Positions 14,786 to 22,533 of a stretch of 64,000 nucleotides of DNA are shown here, in pieces. The position numbers and the translations under genes were made by a program. Within the stretch, counting starts at the first letter, position 1. Each line of letters starts with the position of its first letter. A model generated the notes under the pieces. It was given only the letters and a program-made list of their open reading frames with translations. It made no database searches and was not told the origin of the DNA. Source of the DNA: Paracoccaceae bacterium (GTDB lineage Bacteria > Pseudomonadota > Alphaproteobacteria > Rhodobacterales > Rhodobacteraceae); contig JASMHC010000002.1 of assembly GCA_030750975.1 (NCBI GenBank), positions 1-64,000 on the forward strand, read 5' to 3'.

Positions 14786-16072
14786 ATGACAAACCCGCTC
14801 CGTCTGGGCATCGCCGGTCTTGGAACCGTTGGCGTTGGCGTCGTGAAAATCGTGCAGAACCATGCGACCCGCATGGCGGCACGGACCGGACGGATGATCG
14901 AGATTACCGCCGTTTCCGCCCGCACCCGCGACAAGGACCGTGGTGTCGATCTGTCGGGCATCGCCTGGGAAGACGATCCGGTGCGGCTGGCCACCCGCGA
15001 CGATGTGGACATCTATGTCGAGCTGATGGGCGGCAGTGACGGCCCGGCGAAAGCCTCGACCGAGGCGGCGTTGAAAGCGGGCAAGGATGTGGTAACGGCC
15101 AACAAGGCGATGCTGGCGCATCACGGGCAAGAGCTTGCGGAGCTGGCCGAATCCAACGGCCGCGTGATCCGCTTTGAAGCGGCGGTCGCCGGGGGCATCC
15201 CGTGTATCAAGGCCCTGACCGAAGGTCTGGCTGGCAACACGTTCAGCCGCGTCATGGGCGTGATGAACGGCACCTGCAACTATATCCTGACCCGAATGGA
15301 GGCGACAGGCCAGGGGTATAACGCGCTGTTCGACGAGGCCGACAAGCTGGGCTATCTCGAGGCCGACCCAAATCTGGATGTCGGCGGGATCGATGCGGGC
15401 CACAAGCTGTCCTTGCTGTCGTCGATAGCCTACGGCACGCAAGTGGATTTCGATGCGGTCTATCTTGAGGGTATCCAGCGCATCAAAATCGAGGATATCC
15501 GCCACGCGGCGGACATGGGGTATCGCATCAAGCTTTTGGGTATTGCCAAAATGACTGACGAGGGTCTGTCGCAAAGCATGGCCCCCTGTCTGGTTCCGGC
15601 GGATTCGCCGCTGGGTCAGCTTGAAGGCGGCACCAATATGATCGTGATCGAAGGGGATTCGGTTGGCCAGATCGTTCTGCGCGGCGCCGGGGCGGGCGAA
15701 GGCCCGACCGCCAGTGCGGTGATGGGCGATGTCTGCGATATCGCGCGCGGCATCCGTGTGGCCACCTTCGGCCAGCCCGCCGCAACGCTTGTCAAAGCCA
15801 CATCGACCATGAGCACTGCGGAAACCCCTTATTACATCCGCATGGATCTTCTGGACAAACCGGGCGCACTTGCGGCGGTTGCCAAAGCTTTGGGTGAAGC
15901 CGGGGTTTCCATTGACCGGATGCGCCAGACCAGCCACGAAGACGAGCTTGCGCCGGTGTTGATCGTGACCCACTCAACCCGCTGGAGCACGTTGGAGCGT
16001 GCCCTTGAAACCCTTCCGGCCACCGGATTTGTAAACGGACAGCCGGTGGCCTTGCGGATCGAGGACGTCTGA
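14786..16072 (+). CDS. hom: Homoserine dehydrogenase
   Basis: A 428-residue monofunctional enzyme reducing aspartate semialdehyde to homoserine for threonine and methionine synthesis. The NAD(P) motif GLGTVG is at 11-16. The active-site region includes AGGIPCIKALTEGLAGNTFSRV and GYLEADPNLDVGGIDAGHK, with the catalytic Lys in the latter. A C-terminal ACT domain (YYIRMDLLDKPGALAAVAKAL) probably gives feedback control by threonine. Start 14786 is chosen because GGAGA, part of an upstream in-frame ATGGAGAGC, serves as its ribosome site. Confidence 0.97.
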   Translation: MTNPLRLGIAGLGTVGVGVVKIVQNHATRMAARTGRMIEITAVSARTRDKDRGVDLSGIAWEDDPVRLATRDDVDIYVELMGGSDGPAKASTEAALKAGKDVVTANKAMLAHHGQELAELAESNGRVIRFEAAVAGGIPCIKALTEGLAGNTFSRVMGVMNGTCNYILTRMEATGQGYNALFDEADKLGYLEADPNLDVGGIDAGHKLSLLSSIAYGTQVDFDAVYLEGIQRIKIEDIRHAADMGYRIKLLGIAKMTDEGLSQSMAPCLVPADSPLGQLEGGTNMIVIEGDSVGQIVLRGAGAGEGPTASAVMGDVCDIARGIRVATFGQPAATLVKATSTMSTAETPYYIRMDLLDKPGALAAVAKALGEAGVSIDRMRQTSHEDELAPVLIVTHSTRWSTLERALETLPATGFVNGQPVALRIEDV

Positions 16073-16078
16073 CACAAC

Positions 16079-16092
16079 CGTTAGCGTTAAAA
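16079..16092. promoter_or_regulatory. LacI-type operator-like sequence upstream of glpX
   Basis: CGTTAGCGTTAAAA differs at only 2 of 14 positions from the operator-like TGTTAGCGTTAACA at 47127. It lies 93-106 bases upstream of glpX. LacI-family regulators of central carbon metabolism in Rhodobacterales (CceR/AkgR type) are recalled to bind a TGTTAGCGCTAACA-like site; that link is from memory and needs checking. Confidence 0.45.
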
Positions 16093-16184
16093 TACGCGCC
16101 TCCTGCGCCGTTGCGCTTGTCTCTGTGTGGTCTGACCCATAAACAGATCATACTTGCGCATGCCTGATACAAAGGAATTTTCCG

Positions 16185-17156
16185 ATGAACGCACCTGTTG
16201 ATTTCAATGACCGAATGCTGTCGCTCGGTCTGGCCCGGGTGACCGAAGCCGCTGCGATTGCTACCGCCGACCTGATCGGGCGCGGGGACGAAAAAGCCGC
16301 CGACCAGGCAGCCGTGGACGCGATGCGCACCCAGTTGAACCTGCTGGATATCAACGGTGTGGTTGTCATCGGTGAAGGCGAACGCGACGAAGCGCCGATG
16401 CTTTTCATCGGCGAAGAGGTGGGCACCGGCGAAGGCCCGGGTGTCGATATCGCGCTTGATCCGCTCGAGGGCACCACGCTGACCGCCAAGGACATGCCGA
16501 ACGCGCTGGCGGTGATCGCCATGGGGCCGCGCGGATCGATGCTGCATGCGCCGGACACCTATATGGACAAGCTGGCCATCGGTCCGGGATATCCGCAAGG
16601 GGTTGTTTCGCTTGATATGTCGCCGAAAGAACGGGTTGAGGCGCTGGCCAAGGCCAAGGGGTGTTCGCCACGTGACATCACTGTTTGCATTCTCGAACGT
16701 CCACGCCATCAGGACATGATCGAAGAGGTCCGCTCGACCGGGGCCGCGATCCGTCTGATCACGGATGGGGACGTTGCCGGCGTCATGCACTGCGCCGAAC
16801 CGGAAGTCACCAATATCGACATGTATATGGGCACAGGTGGCGCACCCGAAGGTGTTCTGGCCGCCGCTGCGCTGAAATGCATGGGCGGGCAGATGTATGG
16901 CCGTCTGCATTTCCGCCACGAATACGAACGCAACCGCGCCGCCAAAGCCGGTATTTCCGATCTCGACAAGATCTACTCGCGCGATGAAATGGTCACTAGC
17001 GACGTGATCTTTGCCGCGTCGGGTGTCACCGACGGCAATCTGGTTCCCGGCGTCAAACGCGAACCGGGCCATCTGACGGTTGAAACCATCCTGATGCGCT
17101 CGAAAACCGGATCGGTGCGCCGTATGCACTACCGGAACCCGCGCTCGGCCGGCTGA
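16185..17156 (+). CDS. glpX: Class II fructose-1,6-bisphosphatase
   Basis: A 323-residue enzyme hydrolysing fructose 1,6-bisphosphate to fructose 6-phosphate, needed for gluconeogenesis and hence for glycogen synthesis during growth on non-sugars. Family signatures are the metal site region VVIGEGERDEAPMLFIGEEVG, then LDPLEGTTL and the later YMGTGGAPEGVLAAAALK. Start ATG 16185 has GGAA upstream. The stop TGA is followed immediately by the recJ TTG start, so the two genes are probably co-transcribed. An operator-like site lies upstream at 16079. Confidence 0.97.
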   Translation: MNAPVDFNDRMLSLGLARVTEAAAIATADLIGRGDEKAADQAAVDAMRTQLNLLDINGVVVIGEGERDEAPMLFIGEEVGTGEGPGVDIALDPLEGTTLTAKDMPNALAVIAMGPRGSMLHAPDTYMDKLAIGPGYPQGVVSLDMSPKERVEALAKAKGCSPRDITVCILERPRHQDMIEEVRSTGAAIRLITDGDVAGVMHCAEPEVTNIDMYMGTGGAPEGVLAAAALKCMGGQMYGRLHFRHEYERNRAAKAGISDLDKIYSRDEMVTSDVIFAASGVTDGNLVPGVKREPGHLTVETILMRSKTGSVRRMHYRNPRSAG

Positions 17157-18896
17157 TTGAGTTACCTCGGCGTTGAAAGCTCAGTGACCGGGCGGCGATG
17201 GCTTGGGCCGTCGTCTGAACAGCAGCGGCTGGCCGAAGCGATGGAGCAGCAAACCGGCCTTCCCCGGGCCGTTTGCCTGACGCTGGTGAAGCGCAATGTG
17301 ACGCCTGAGGACAGCGCAGATTATCTGACCCCCACCCTGAAGGCTTTGCTGCCTGATCCGCGATCGCTGAAAGACATGGAAACCGCCGCCGCCCGGTTTC
17401 TTGCGGCGGTAGACGCGCGCGAAAAGATCGCGATTTTCGCGGATTACGATGTGGATGGCGGCTGCTCGGCGGCGCTTTTGATCGACTGGCTGCGGCAGAT
17501 GGGGCGCGAGGCGACGCTTTATGTCCCCGACCGGATTGACGAAGGCTATGGTCCGAACGAACCTGCAATGCGGTCGCTGGCCCAGGCGCATGATCTGATC
17601 ATCTGCGTCGATTGCGGAACCCTGTCGCATGATCCGGTTGCTGCGGCCAAAGGGGCCGATGTGGTGGTGCTGGATCACCATCTGGGCGGCGAAACCCTGC
17701 CCCCTGCATTGGCCGTGGTGAACCCGAACCGTCAGGACGAAAGCGGCGATCTGGCGCATCTATGTGCCGCCGCGGTGGTGTTCCTGATGCTGGTCGAGGC
17801 AGGGCGGCAATTGCGCGAGGCGGGCGGCAAGGGTCCCGACCTGATGCGCATGCTTGATCTGGTGGCGCTGGCAACGGTCGCCGACGTGGCCCCGTTGACA
17901 GGGGTCAACCGCGCCTTCGTGCGTCAGGGCCTGCGCGTGATGACGGCACGCGACCGTCCCGGACTGGCAGCTTTGGCGGATGTGACCAATCTGGAAAAAC
18001 CGCCTTCGGGCCAGACCCTTGGATTTGTGTTCGGGCCAAGGGTCAATTCCGGCGGGCGCATCGGCCAGGCCGATCTGGGTGCCCGTTTGCTCAGCACCGC
18101 CGATCCGGCCGAGGCGCTTTCGCTGGCGCAAAAGCTGGATGCGCTGAATGCCGAACGCCGTTCGATCGAGGATCATGTGCGCCTGGCGGCGTCAGAACAG
18201 GCCGAGCAACGCGGGCTGAAGGCCCCCTTGGTCTGGGCCGCGGGCGACGGCTGGCACCCGGGCGTGGTGGGGATCGTCGCCGCGCGCCTGAAAGAAAGCG
18301 CCAACCGGCCTTCCGTCGTCATCGGCTTTGACGGGGACGAGGGCAAAGGTTCGGGTCGGTCGGTCAGCGGCATTGATCTGGGCCACGCGATCCAGCGTTT
18401 GTCCAGCGAGGGCCTTTTGCTGAAAGGCGGAGGGCATAAGATGGCCGCCGGTTTGACCGTGACCCGCGACCAGCTTGACGCGGCGATGGCCCGTCTGTCG
18501 CAGCTTCTGGCCCAGCAGGGTGCGGACCAATTGGGCGCTGCGGATTTGAAGCTGGACGGCGTTTTGATGCCCGGTGCGGCCAGTGTCGAACTGGTTGAAC
18601 AGCTTGAAAACGCTGGGCCGTTCGGGGCCTCGTCGCCCGCGCCGCGTTTCGCTTTTCCGGAAATGGCCCTAAGCTATACCCGCGCGGTGGGCCAGTCGCA
18701 CCTGAAATTCGCCTTTTCAGACGGCACGGGCCCAAGGTTAGAGGGGATCGCATTCGGGGCGTTTGACACGGGTTTGGGTCAAATATTGTCAAACCACAAC
18801 GGCGCGCGTTTCAATCTTGCCGGGCGATTGGAGCTGAACTCATGGGGGGGGCGGACCTCGGTCCAGCTTCGGTTGGAAGACGCCGCGCCTGCATAG
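17157..18896 (+). CDS. recJ: Single-stranded-DNA-specific exonuclease RecJ
   Basis: A 579-residue 5'-3' exonuclease for recombination and mismatch repair. The DHH phosphoesterase motifs are intact: DYDVDG at 96-101, a conserved CVDCGT at 150-155 and DHH at 173-175. The DHHA1 region shows SGRSVSGIDLGHAI and LKGGGHKMAAG. The C-terminal OB domain ends about 575. The start is TTG 17157, directly after the glpX TGA, with no clear ribosome site. The following residues (SYLGVE...TGRRW) match the family N-terminus, so TTG with coupling to glpX is the best reading. Confidence 0.96.
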   Translation: MSYLGVESSVTGRRWLGPSSEQQRLAEAMEQQTGLPRAVCLTLVKRNVTPEDSADYLTPTLKALLPDPRSLKDMETAAARFLAAVDAREKIAIFADYDVDGGCSAALLIDWLRQMGREATLYVPDRIDEGYGPNEPAMRSLAQAHDLIICVDCGTLSHDPVAAAKGADVVVLDHHLGGETLPPALAVVNPNRQDESGDLAHLCAAAVVFLMLVEAGRQLREAGGKGPDLMRMLDLVALATVADVAPLTGVNRAFVRQGLRVMTARDRPGLAALADVTNLEKPPSGQTLGFVFGPRVNSGGRIGQADLGARLLSTADPAEALSLAQKLDALNAERRSIEDHVRLAASEQAEQRGLKAPLVWAAGDGWHPGVVGIVAARLKESANRPSVVIGFDGDEGKGSGRSVSGIDLGHAIQRLSSEGLLLKGGGHKMAAGLTVTRDQLDAAMARLSQLLAQQGADQLGAADLKLDGVLMPGAASVELVEQLENAGPFGASSPAPRFAFPEMALSYTRAVGQSHLKFAFSDGTGPRLEGIAFGAFDTGLGQILSNHNGARFNLAGRLELNSWGGRTSVQLRLEDAAPA

Positions 18897-18916
18897 GTTT
18901 CGGCAAAAATGCAGGC

Positions 18917-18949
18917 GGGAAAAATCTTTCACAAAGGGCGATTTTTCCC
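18917..18949. repeat. Perfect 10-bp inverted repeat after recJ
   Basis: GGGAAAAATC and GATTTTTCCC flank a 13-base loop, 20 bases past the recJ stop. The right arm carries a U-run inside the stem rather than after it. It may be a terminator or processing signal between recJ and the tRNA. Confidence 0.45.
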
Positions 18950-18950
18950 C

Positions 18951-18978
18951 TTGCGGACCCGCGCCGCTTTTCATAAAT
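18951..18978 (+). promoter_or_regulatory. Probable promoter of tRNA-Glu
   Basis: TTGCGG at 18951-18956 and ATAAAT at 18973-18978, 16 bases apart, resemble sigma-70 -35 and -10 elements. The tRNA begins 20 bases further on. Confidence 0.45.
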
Positions 18979-18997
18979 ACCGCCTCACGCCAAGCGC

Positions 18998-19072
18998 GTC
19001 CCGTTCGTCTATCGGTTAGGACGCCAGGTTTTCAACCTGGAAAGAGGGGTTCGATTCCCCTACGGGATGCCA
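18998..19072 (+). tRNA. tRNA-Glu (anticodon UUC)
   Basis: A 75-base cloverleaf. The acceptor GTCCCGT pairs with ACGGGAT (one G-U), and the D-arm is GTC/GAC. The anticodon stem CCAGG/CCTGG has loop TTTTCAA, giving anticodon TTC. The T-arm is AGGGG-TTCGATT-CCCCT, and CCA is encoded at 19070-19072. Confidence 0.97.
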
Positions 19073-19235
19073 TTTTTCCCAAAAAAATCGCATTACTTCA
19101 ACCGGCGCTGCCCCCGTTGTCTGCCTTACCTACCCGATCGTTCGTTGGATTTGGGCTTGCAATATCCACAGCGTCTGGCGAGGTTTGAACGGCGCGTCAT
19201 CCGTGCGTACAAACCCCTGCCCGAAGGATCGCCCG

Positions 19236-20438
19236 ATGGATTTCACCCTCTCCCCCGAGATCGAAGCGTATCGCCAGCGTGTGCGGGCCTTTGTGAACGA
19301 ACTGGTGCTGCCGCTTGAAGGCGATCCGGCATCCTTTGACGAGCACGAAAATATCCGAGAGGACCTGTTGGCCGAAATACGCGGACAGGCGCGGGCCGAG
19401 GGGTTGTGGTGCTTTCAGCTTGGCAAAGAGAGCGGCGGTCAGGGGGTGGGCGTCGTTGGAATGGCGGCACTATACGAGGAAATGAACCGGTCGATTTTCG
19501 GACCTGCGGTGTTCAACGCGGCGGCCCCCGATGACGGCAATATGATGCTGCTGGAAAAGGTCGGCACGGACGCGCAGAAAAAACGCTGGTTGCAGCCGAT
19601 AGCCGAAGGCAAAGTCCGTTCGGCCTTTGCGATGACCGAGCCGCATCCCGGCTCTGGCTCGGATCCGGCGGGGATGATGCTGACACGGGCCGAAAAAAAG
19701 GGCGACAGATGGGTGATCAACGGGCGCAAGTGGTTCATCACAGGGGCCGAGGGCGCACAGCATTTCATTCTGGTGGCCCGAACCTCGGATGATCCGCGCA
19801 AGGGGCTGACGGCGTTCCTGTTCGATGCCAACCAGCCCGGCTGGCGGATTGACCGGCGGATTCCGATCATGGGACCGGAAGAACATGGGGGTCATTGCGA
19901 GATCACATTTGACGGGCTGGAGGTGAGGGAAGAAAATGTGCTGATGACTGTCGGGGATGGGTTGAAAGCCACCCAGATCAGGCTGGGCACCGCACGTCTG
20001 ACCCATTGCATGCGCTGGCTGGGGCTGGCGAAGCGATCAATGGAGATTGCCCGCGAATATATCCGCACGCGCGAAGCCTTTGGCGAATTTCTGGGCGAGC
20101 GGGAAAGCGTGCAACACGCGATGGGCAAGATCGCGATGGATATTCAGGTGGGCCGGTTGCTGGTGATGAACGCAGCCTGGAAGCTGGATCAGGGCGATTT
20201 CGCGCGAAAAGAGGTGTCGATGGCGAAAATCGCCGTGGCCGATACGCTGCACCATGCGGTGGATACGGCGATCCAGCTGAACGGGGCGCGGGGTTATTCC
20301 AAAGATACGGTTCTGGAATGGATTTACCGCTACGCCCGACAGGCGCGTCTGGTGGACGGGGCCTCGGAAGTGCACAAAATGGTGCTGTCGAAGAATTACA
20401 GCGAAGACGGCAATGATTTTTGGCGGTGGGGGCTGTGA
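19236..20438 (+). CDS. Acyl-CoA dehydrogenase, ACAD10/11 or LvaC-like
   Basis: A 400-residue FAD enzyme of the acyl-CoA dehydrogenase fold: FAMTEPHPGSGSDP and WVINGRKWFITGA in the middle domain, then LNGARGYSKDTVLEWIYRYARQ and LVDGASEVHKMVLSKNY at the C-terminus. It overlaps a kinase-like gene by 1 base. That pairing is the bacterial counterpart of mammalian ACAD10/11, where kinase and dehydrogenase domains are fused. It also matches LvaA/LvaC of levulinate catabolism, which phosphorylate and rearrange 4-hydroxyacyl-CoA. An ordinary branched-chain acyl-CoA dehydrogenase role is the alternative. Start 19236 follows GAAGGAT. Confidence 0.93.
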   Translation: MDFTLSPEIEAYRQRVRAFVNELVLPLEGDPASFDEHENIREDLLAEIRGQARAEGLWCFQLGKESGGQGVGVVGMAALYEEMNRSIFGPAVFNAAAPDDGNMMLLEKVGTDAQKKRWLQPIAEGKVRSAFAMTEPHPGSGSDPAGMMLTRAEKKGDRWVINGRKWFITGAEGAQHFILVARTSDDPRKGLTAFLFDANQPGWRIDRRIPIMGPEEHGGHCEITFDGLEVREENVLMTVGDGLKATQIRLGTARLTHCMRWLGLAKRSMEIAREYIRTREAFGEFLGERESVQHAMGKIAMDIQVGRLLVMNAAWKLDQGDFARKEVSMAKIAVADTLHHAVDTAIQLNGARGYSKDTVLEWIYRYARQARLVDGASEVHKMVLSKNYSEDGNDFWRWGL

Positions 20439-21439
20439 TGGATTGGGACCGGCTTTCGGACTATCTGAAGGCCGAAATTGACGGGTTTCGTGGCCCGATC
20501 AGCGCCAGGGCCTTCGACGACGGCCAATCCAATCCGACCTATAAGCTGACAACGCCGTCCGGCCGGTATGTGCTGCGCAAGCAACCACCCGGCGCCCTTC
20601 TGAAAGGCGCCCATGCCGTGGATCGCGAATTCCGTGTGCAACTGGCGCTGTCGGGCGGCGGCGTGCCGGTGGCGCAGGTTTTGCATCTTTGCGAGAATAC
20701 GCATGTGATCGGCACCAAGTTCTACGTGATGGAGTTTGCCGAGGGCCGCATCTTCTGGGACCCTGCGCTGCCCGATTTAACAACCGATGAACGCGGGCAG
20801 GTCTATGACGAGATGAACCGCGTTCTGGCGGCGATTCACAATGTCGATTTGAATGCCACCGGTCTTGATAGTTTCGGCAAGTCCGGCGATTACTTTGGCC
20901 GTCAATTGCGGCTATGGACCCGCCAGTATCACACCGCCGAAGGCGAGAATATCCCGGCCATGGTGCCCCTGATCGCCTGGCTTGAGGATCACCTGCCCGA
21001 GGATGACGGGCAGACCACGCTGGTGCATGGGGACTATCGCATCGACAACCTGATGTTCGAACCGGATCGTTTCCGCATTAGGGCAGTGTTTGACTGGGAG
21101 CTTTCGACATTAGGCCACCCGCTGGCGGATCTGGCCTATCAGATCATGCAGCGCAGTATGGGGCGGGATTGGCATTTGCGCGGGCTTGACGGCTTGGACA
21201 CGGATGCGATGGGCATTCCGTCGGAAGACGCCTATGTGGCGGCCTATTGCCAACGCCGGGGCATCACCGCTTTGGAGCACTGGACCTTTGCCAAAGTCTT
21301 TGCCTTTTTCCGCTTCGCCGCGATTTGCCATGGGGTTGGTGCCCGCGCAATGGCGGGCAATAACGCCAGCCCGGATGCGCTGAAGGTCGGGGCGATGGCG
21401 CGGCCTCTGGCCGAGATGGGGCTAAAGCTGACCGATTAA
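20438..21439 (+). CDS. Phosphotransferase, APH family, LvaA/ACAD-kinase-like
   Basis: A 333-residue protein with the aminoglycoside-phosphotransferase kinase fold. The nucleotide-binding N-lobe includes GQSNPTYKL and VLRKQPPGALLKGAHAVDREF. The catalytic loop HGDYRIDN is at 197-204 and the metal-binding DWE at 219-221. The conserved GALLKGAHAVDREF segment is that of the ACAD10/11-associated kinases, not of true antibiotic-resistance enzymes. ATG 20438 shares its first base with the dehydrogenase stop, with GGTGGGGG upstream. The expected partner reaction is phosphorylation of a 4-hydroxyacyl-CoA; the chain length is unknown. Confidence 0.9.
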   Translation: MDWDRLSDYLKAEIDGFRGPISARAFDDGQSNPTYKLTTPSGRYVLRKQPPGALLKGAHAVDREFRVQLALSGGGVPVAQVLHLCENTHVIGTKFYVMEFAEGRIFWDPALPDLTTDERGQVYDEMNRVLAAIHNVDLNATGLDSFGKSGDYFGRQLRLWTRQYHTAEGENIPAMVPLIAWLEDHLPEDDGQTTLVHGDYRIDNLMFEPDRFRIRAVFDWELSTLGHPLADLAYQIMQRSMGRDWHLRGLDGLDTDAMGIPSEDAYVAAYCQRRGITALEHWTFAKVFAFFRFAAICHGVGARAMAGNNASPDALKVGAMARPLAEMGLKLTD

Positions 21440-21444
21440 TAAAA

Positions 21445-21551
21445 CGTCCGACCTTTAACCTGAGACAGGGGAAAGGCCGGACGCTGCAAGACCCATCAAC
21501 TGTTGTGGGCGCCCTGCCACAAACCCGTGATTCAGGTTTTTGGCAGGACGC
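21445..21551. terminator. Two long imperfect hairpins between convergent genes
   Basis: Hairpin A pairs CGTCCG-a-CCTTT (21445-21456) with AAAGG-c-CGGACG (21472-21483). Hairpin B pairs GCG-c-CCTGCCA-c-AAACC (21509-21525) with GGTTT-t-TGGCAGG-a-CGC (21535-21551), 15 pairs with two mismatches. They fill the gap between two converging operons and probably act as a bidirectional terminator, though classical U-runs are lacking. Confidence 0.5.
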
Positions 21552-21560
21552 TTTGGCCGG

Positions 21561-22532
21561 TTAATAGCCCCTGACCGGGTCAACGATATTATTCAGCATC
21601 TCGCCTTTGATAAAGCGGTCGAGATTATCAAGGAACATCTCGAATGAATCGTCCTCCCAGCGGTCATGAACCGCCGAACAATGGGGCGAGATCAACACAT
21701 TGGGCAGGTGCCACAGCGGGCTGTCCTGCGGCAAAGGCTCGGGGTCGAACACATCCAGCACCCCTGCCCGTATATGACCGCTTTGTAGTGCTTCGTGCAG
21801 CGCCACCTGATCGACGACCCCCCCGCGCGAGACATCGGCGAAGATAACGCCCGGTTTCATGGCTGCGATCTGATCCTTGCCGATCAGACCGCGCGTTGTG
21901 GGCGTCAACGGGGTTGAGACCGAGACGTAGTCAGCCTCGGGAAGCACCCGGATCAAGTCGCTGGCGGCGTACACCTCGTCAATCCCGTCCATCGGCACCG
22001 GATTGGCCCGCGTCCCGATCACGCGCATGCCAAACGCCTTGGCGCGGGTGGCAATGGCCTGACCGCTGTTCCCCAGACCGATCACCAACAGGGTTTTACC
22101 TGACAATGGCGCGACCCGACGGGTGGCATCCCAGTGTTGGCGGGCCTTGTCGGCATTCATGCCGGGAAAATCGAGGGTGAAATACAAAAAGCCGCCAATC
22201 ACATATTCGCCGATCATCCCGGCCGCTACTCCGGCGGCGTTGGTGACGGTTGTTCGGGTCGGATCCCATTTGCCGAAATGATCGACGCCAACACCGGCAT
22301 TCGTCACCCATTTCGGCCCACCGTCACTGAACAGACAATCGCGGGGAAACGGTTCGTCATAGGTAAAACGCACCGAATAGACCGCATCCGGTCTGAAGTC
22401 CGCCACCGCGTTTTTGAGGCCCGAAAAGCTGTTACATTCGAAAAGATTGACTTGCGGGAACCGCGAAAGAAGCCGTTTGGCCAATGGTTCGGTCACATCG
22501 TTGTGCAGGATGACTTTTGGCGCGTTCGGCAT
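21561..22532 (-). CDS. D-2-hydroxyacid dehydrogenase (NAD(P)-dependent)
   Basis: A 323-residue oxidoreductase of the D-isomer-specific 2-hydroxyacid family, reducing a 2-oxo acid to a D-hydroxy acid or the reverse. The Rossmann motif GLGNSG is at 152-157. The catalytic triad is present: R236 (VSRGG), E265 (DPEP) and H284 (SPHCS). The N-terminal VTNAGVGVDHFGKWD replaces the glyoxylate-reductase-type loop, and the substrate cannot be read. It is the last gene of the hyuA-led operon, one base after the MmgE/PrpD gene, so it probably acts on a product of that pathway. Confidence 0.92.
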   Translation of the reverse strand: MPNAPKVILHNDVTEPLAKRLLSRFPQVNLFECNSFSGLKNAVADFRPDAVYSVRFTYDEPFPRDCLFSDGGPKWVTNAGVGVDHFGKWDPTRTTVTNAAGVAAGMIGEYVIGGFLYFTLDFPGMNADKARQHWDATRRVAPLSGKTLLVIGLGNSGQAIATRAKAFGMRVIGTRANPVPMDGIDEVYAASDLIRVLPEADYVSVSTPLTPTTRGLIGKDQIAAMKPGVIFADVSRGGVVDQVALHEALQSGHIRAGVLDVFDPEPLPQDSPLWHLPNVLISPHCSAVHDRWEDDSFEMFLDNLDRFIKGEMLNNIVDPVRGY

Positions 22533-22533
22533 G

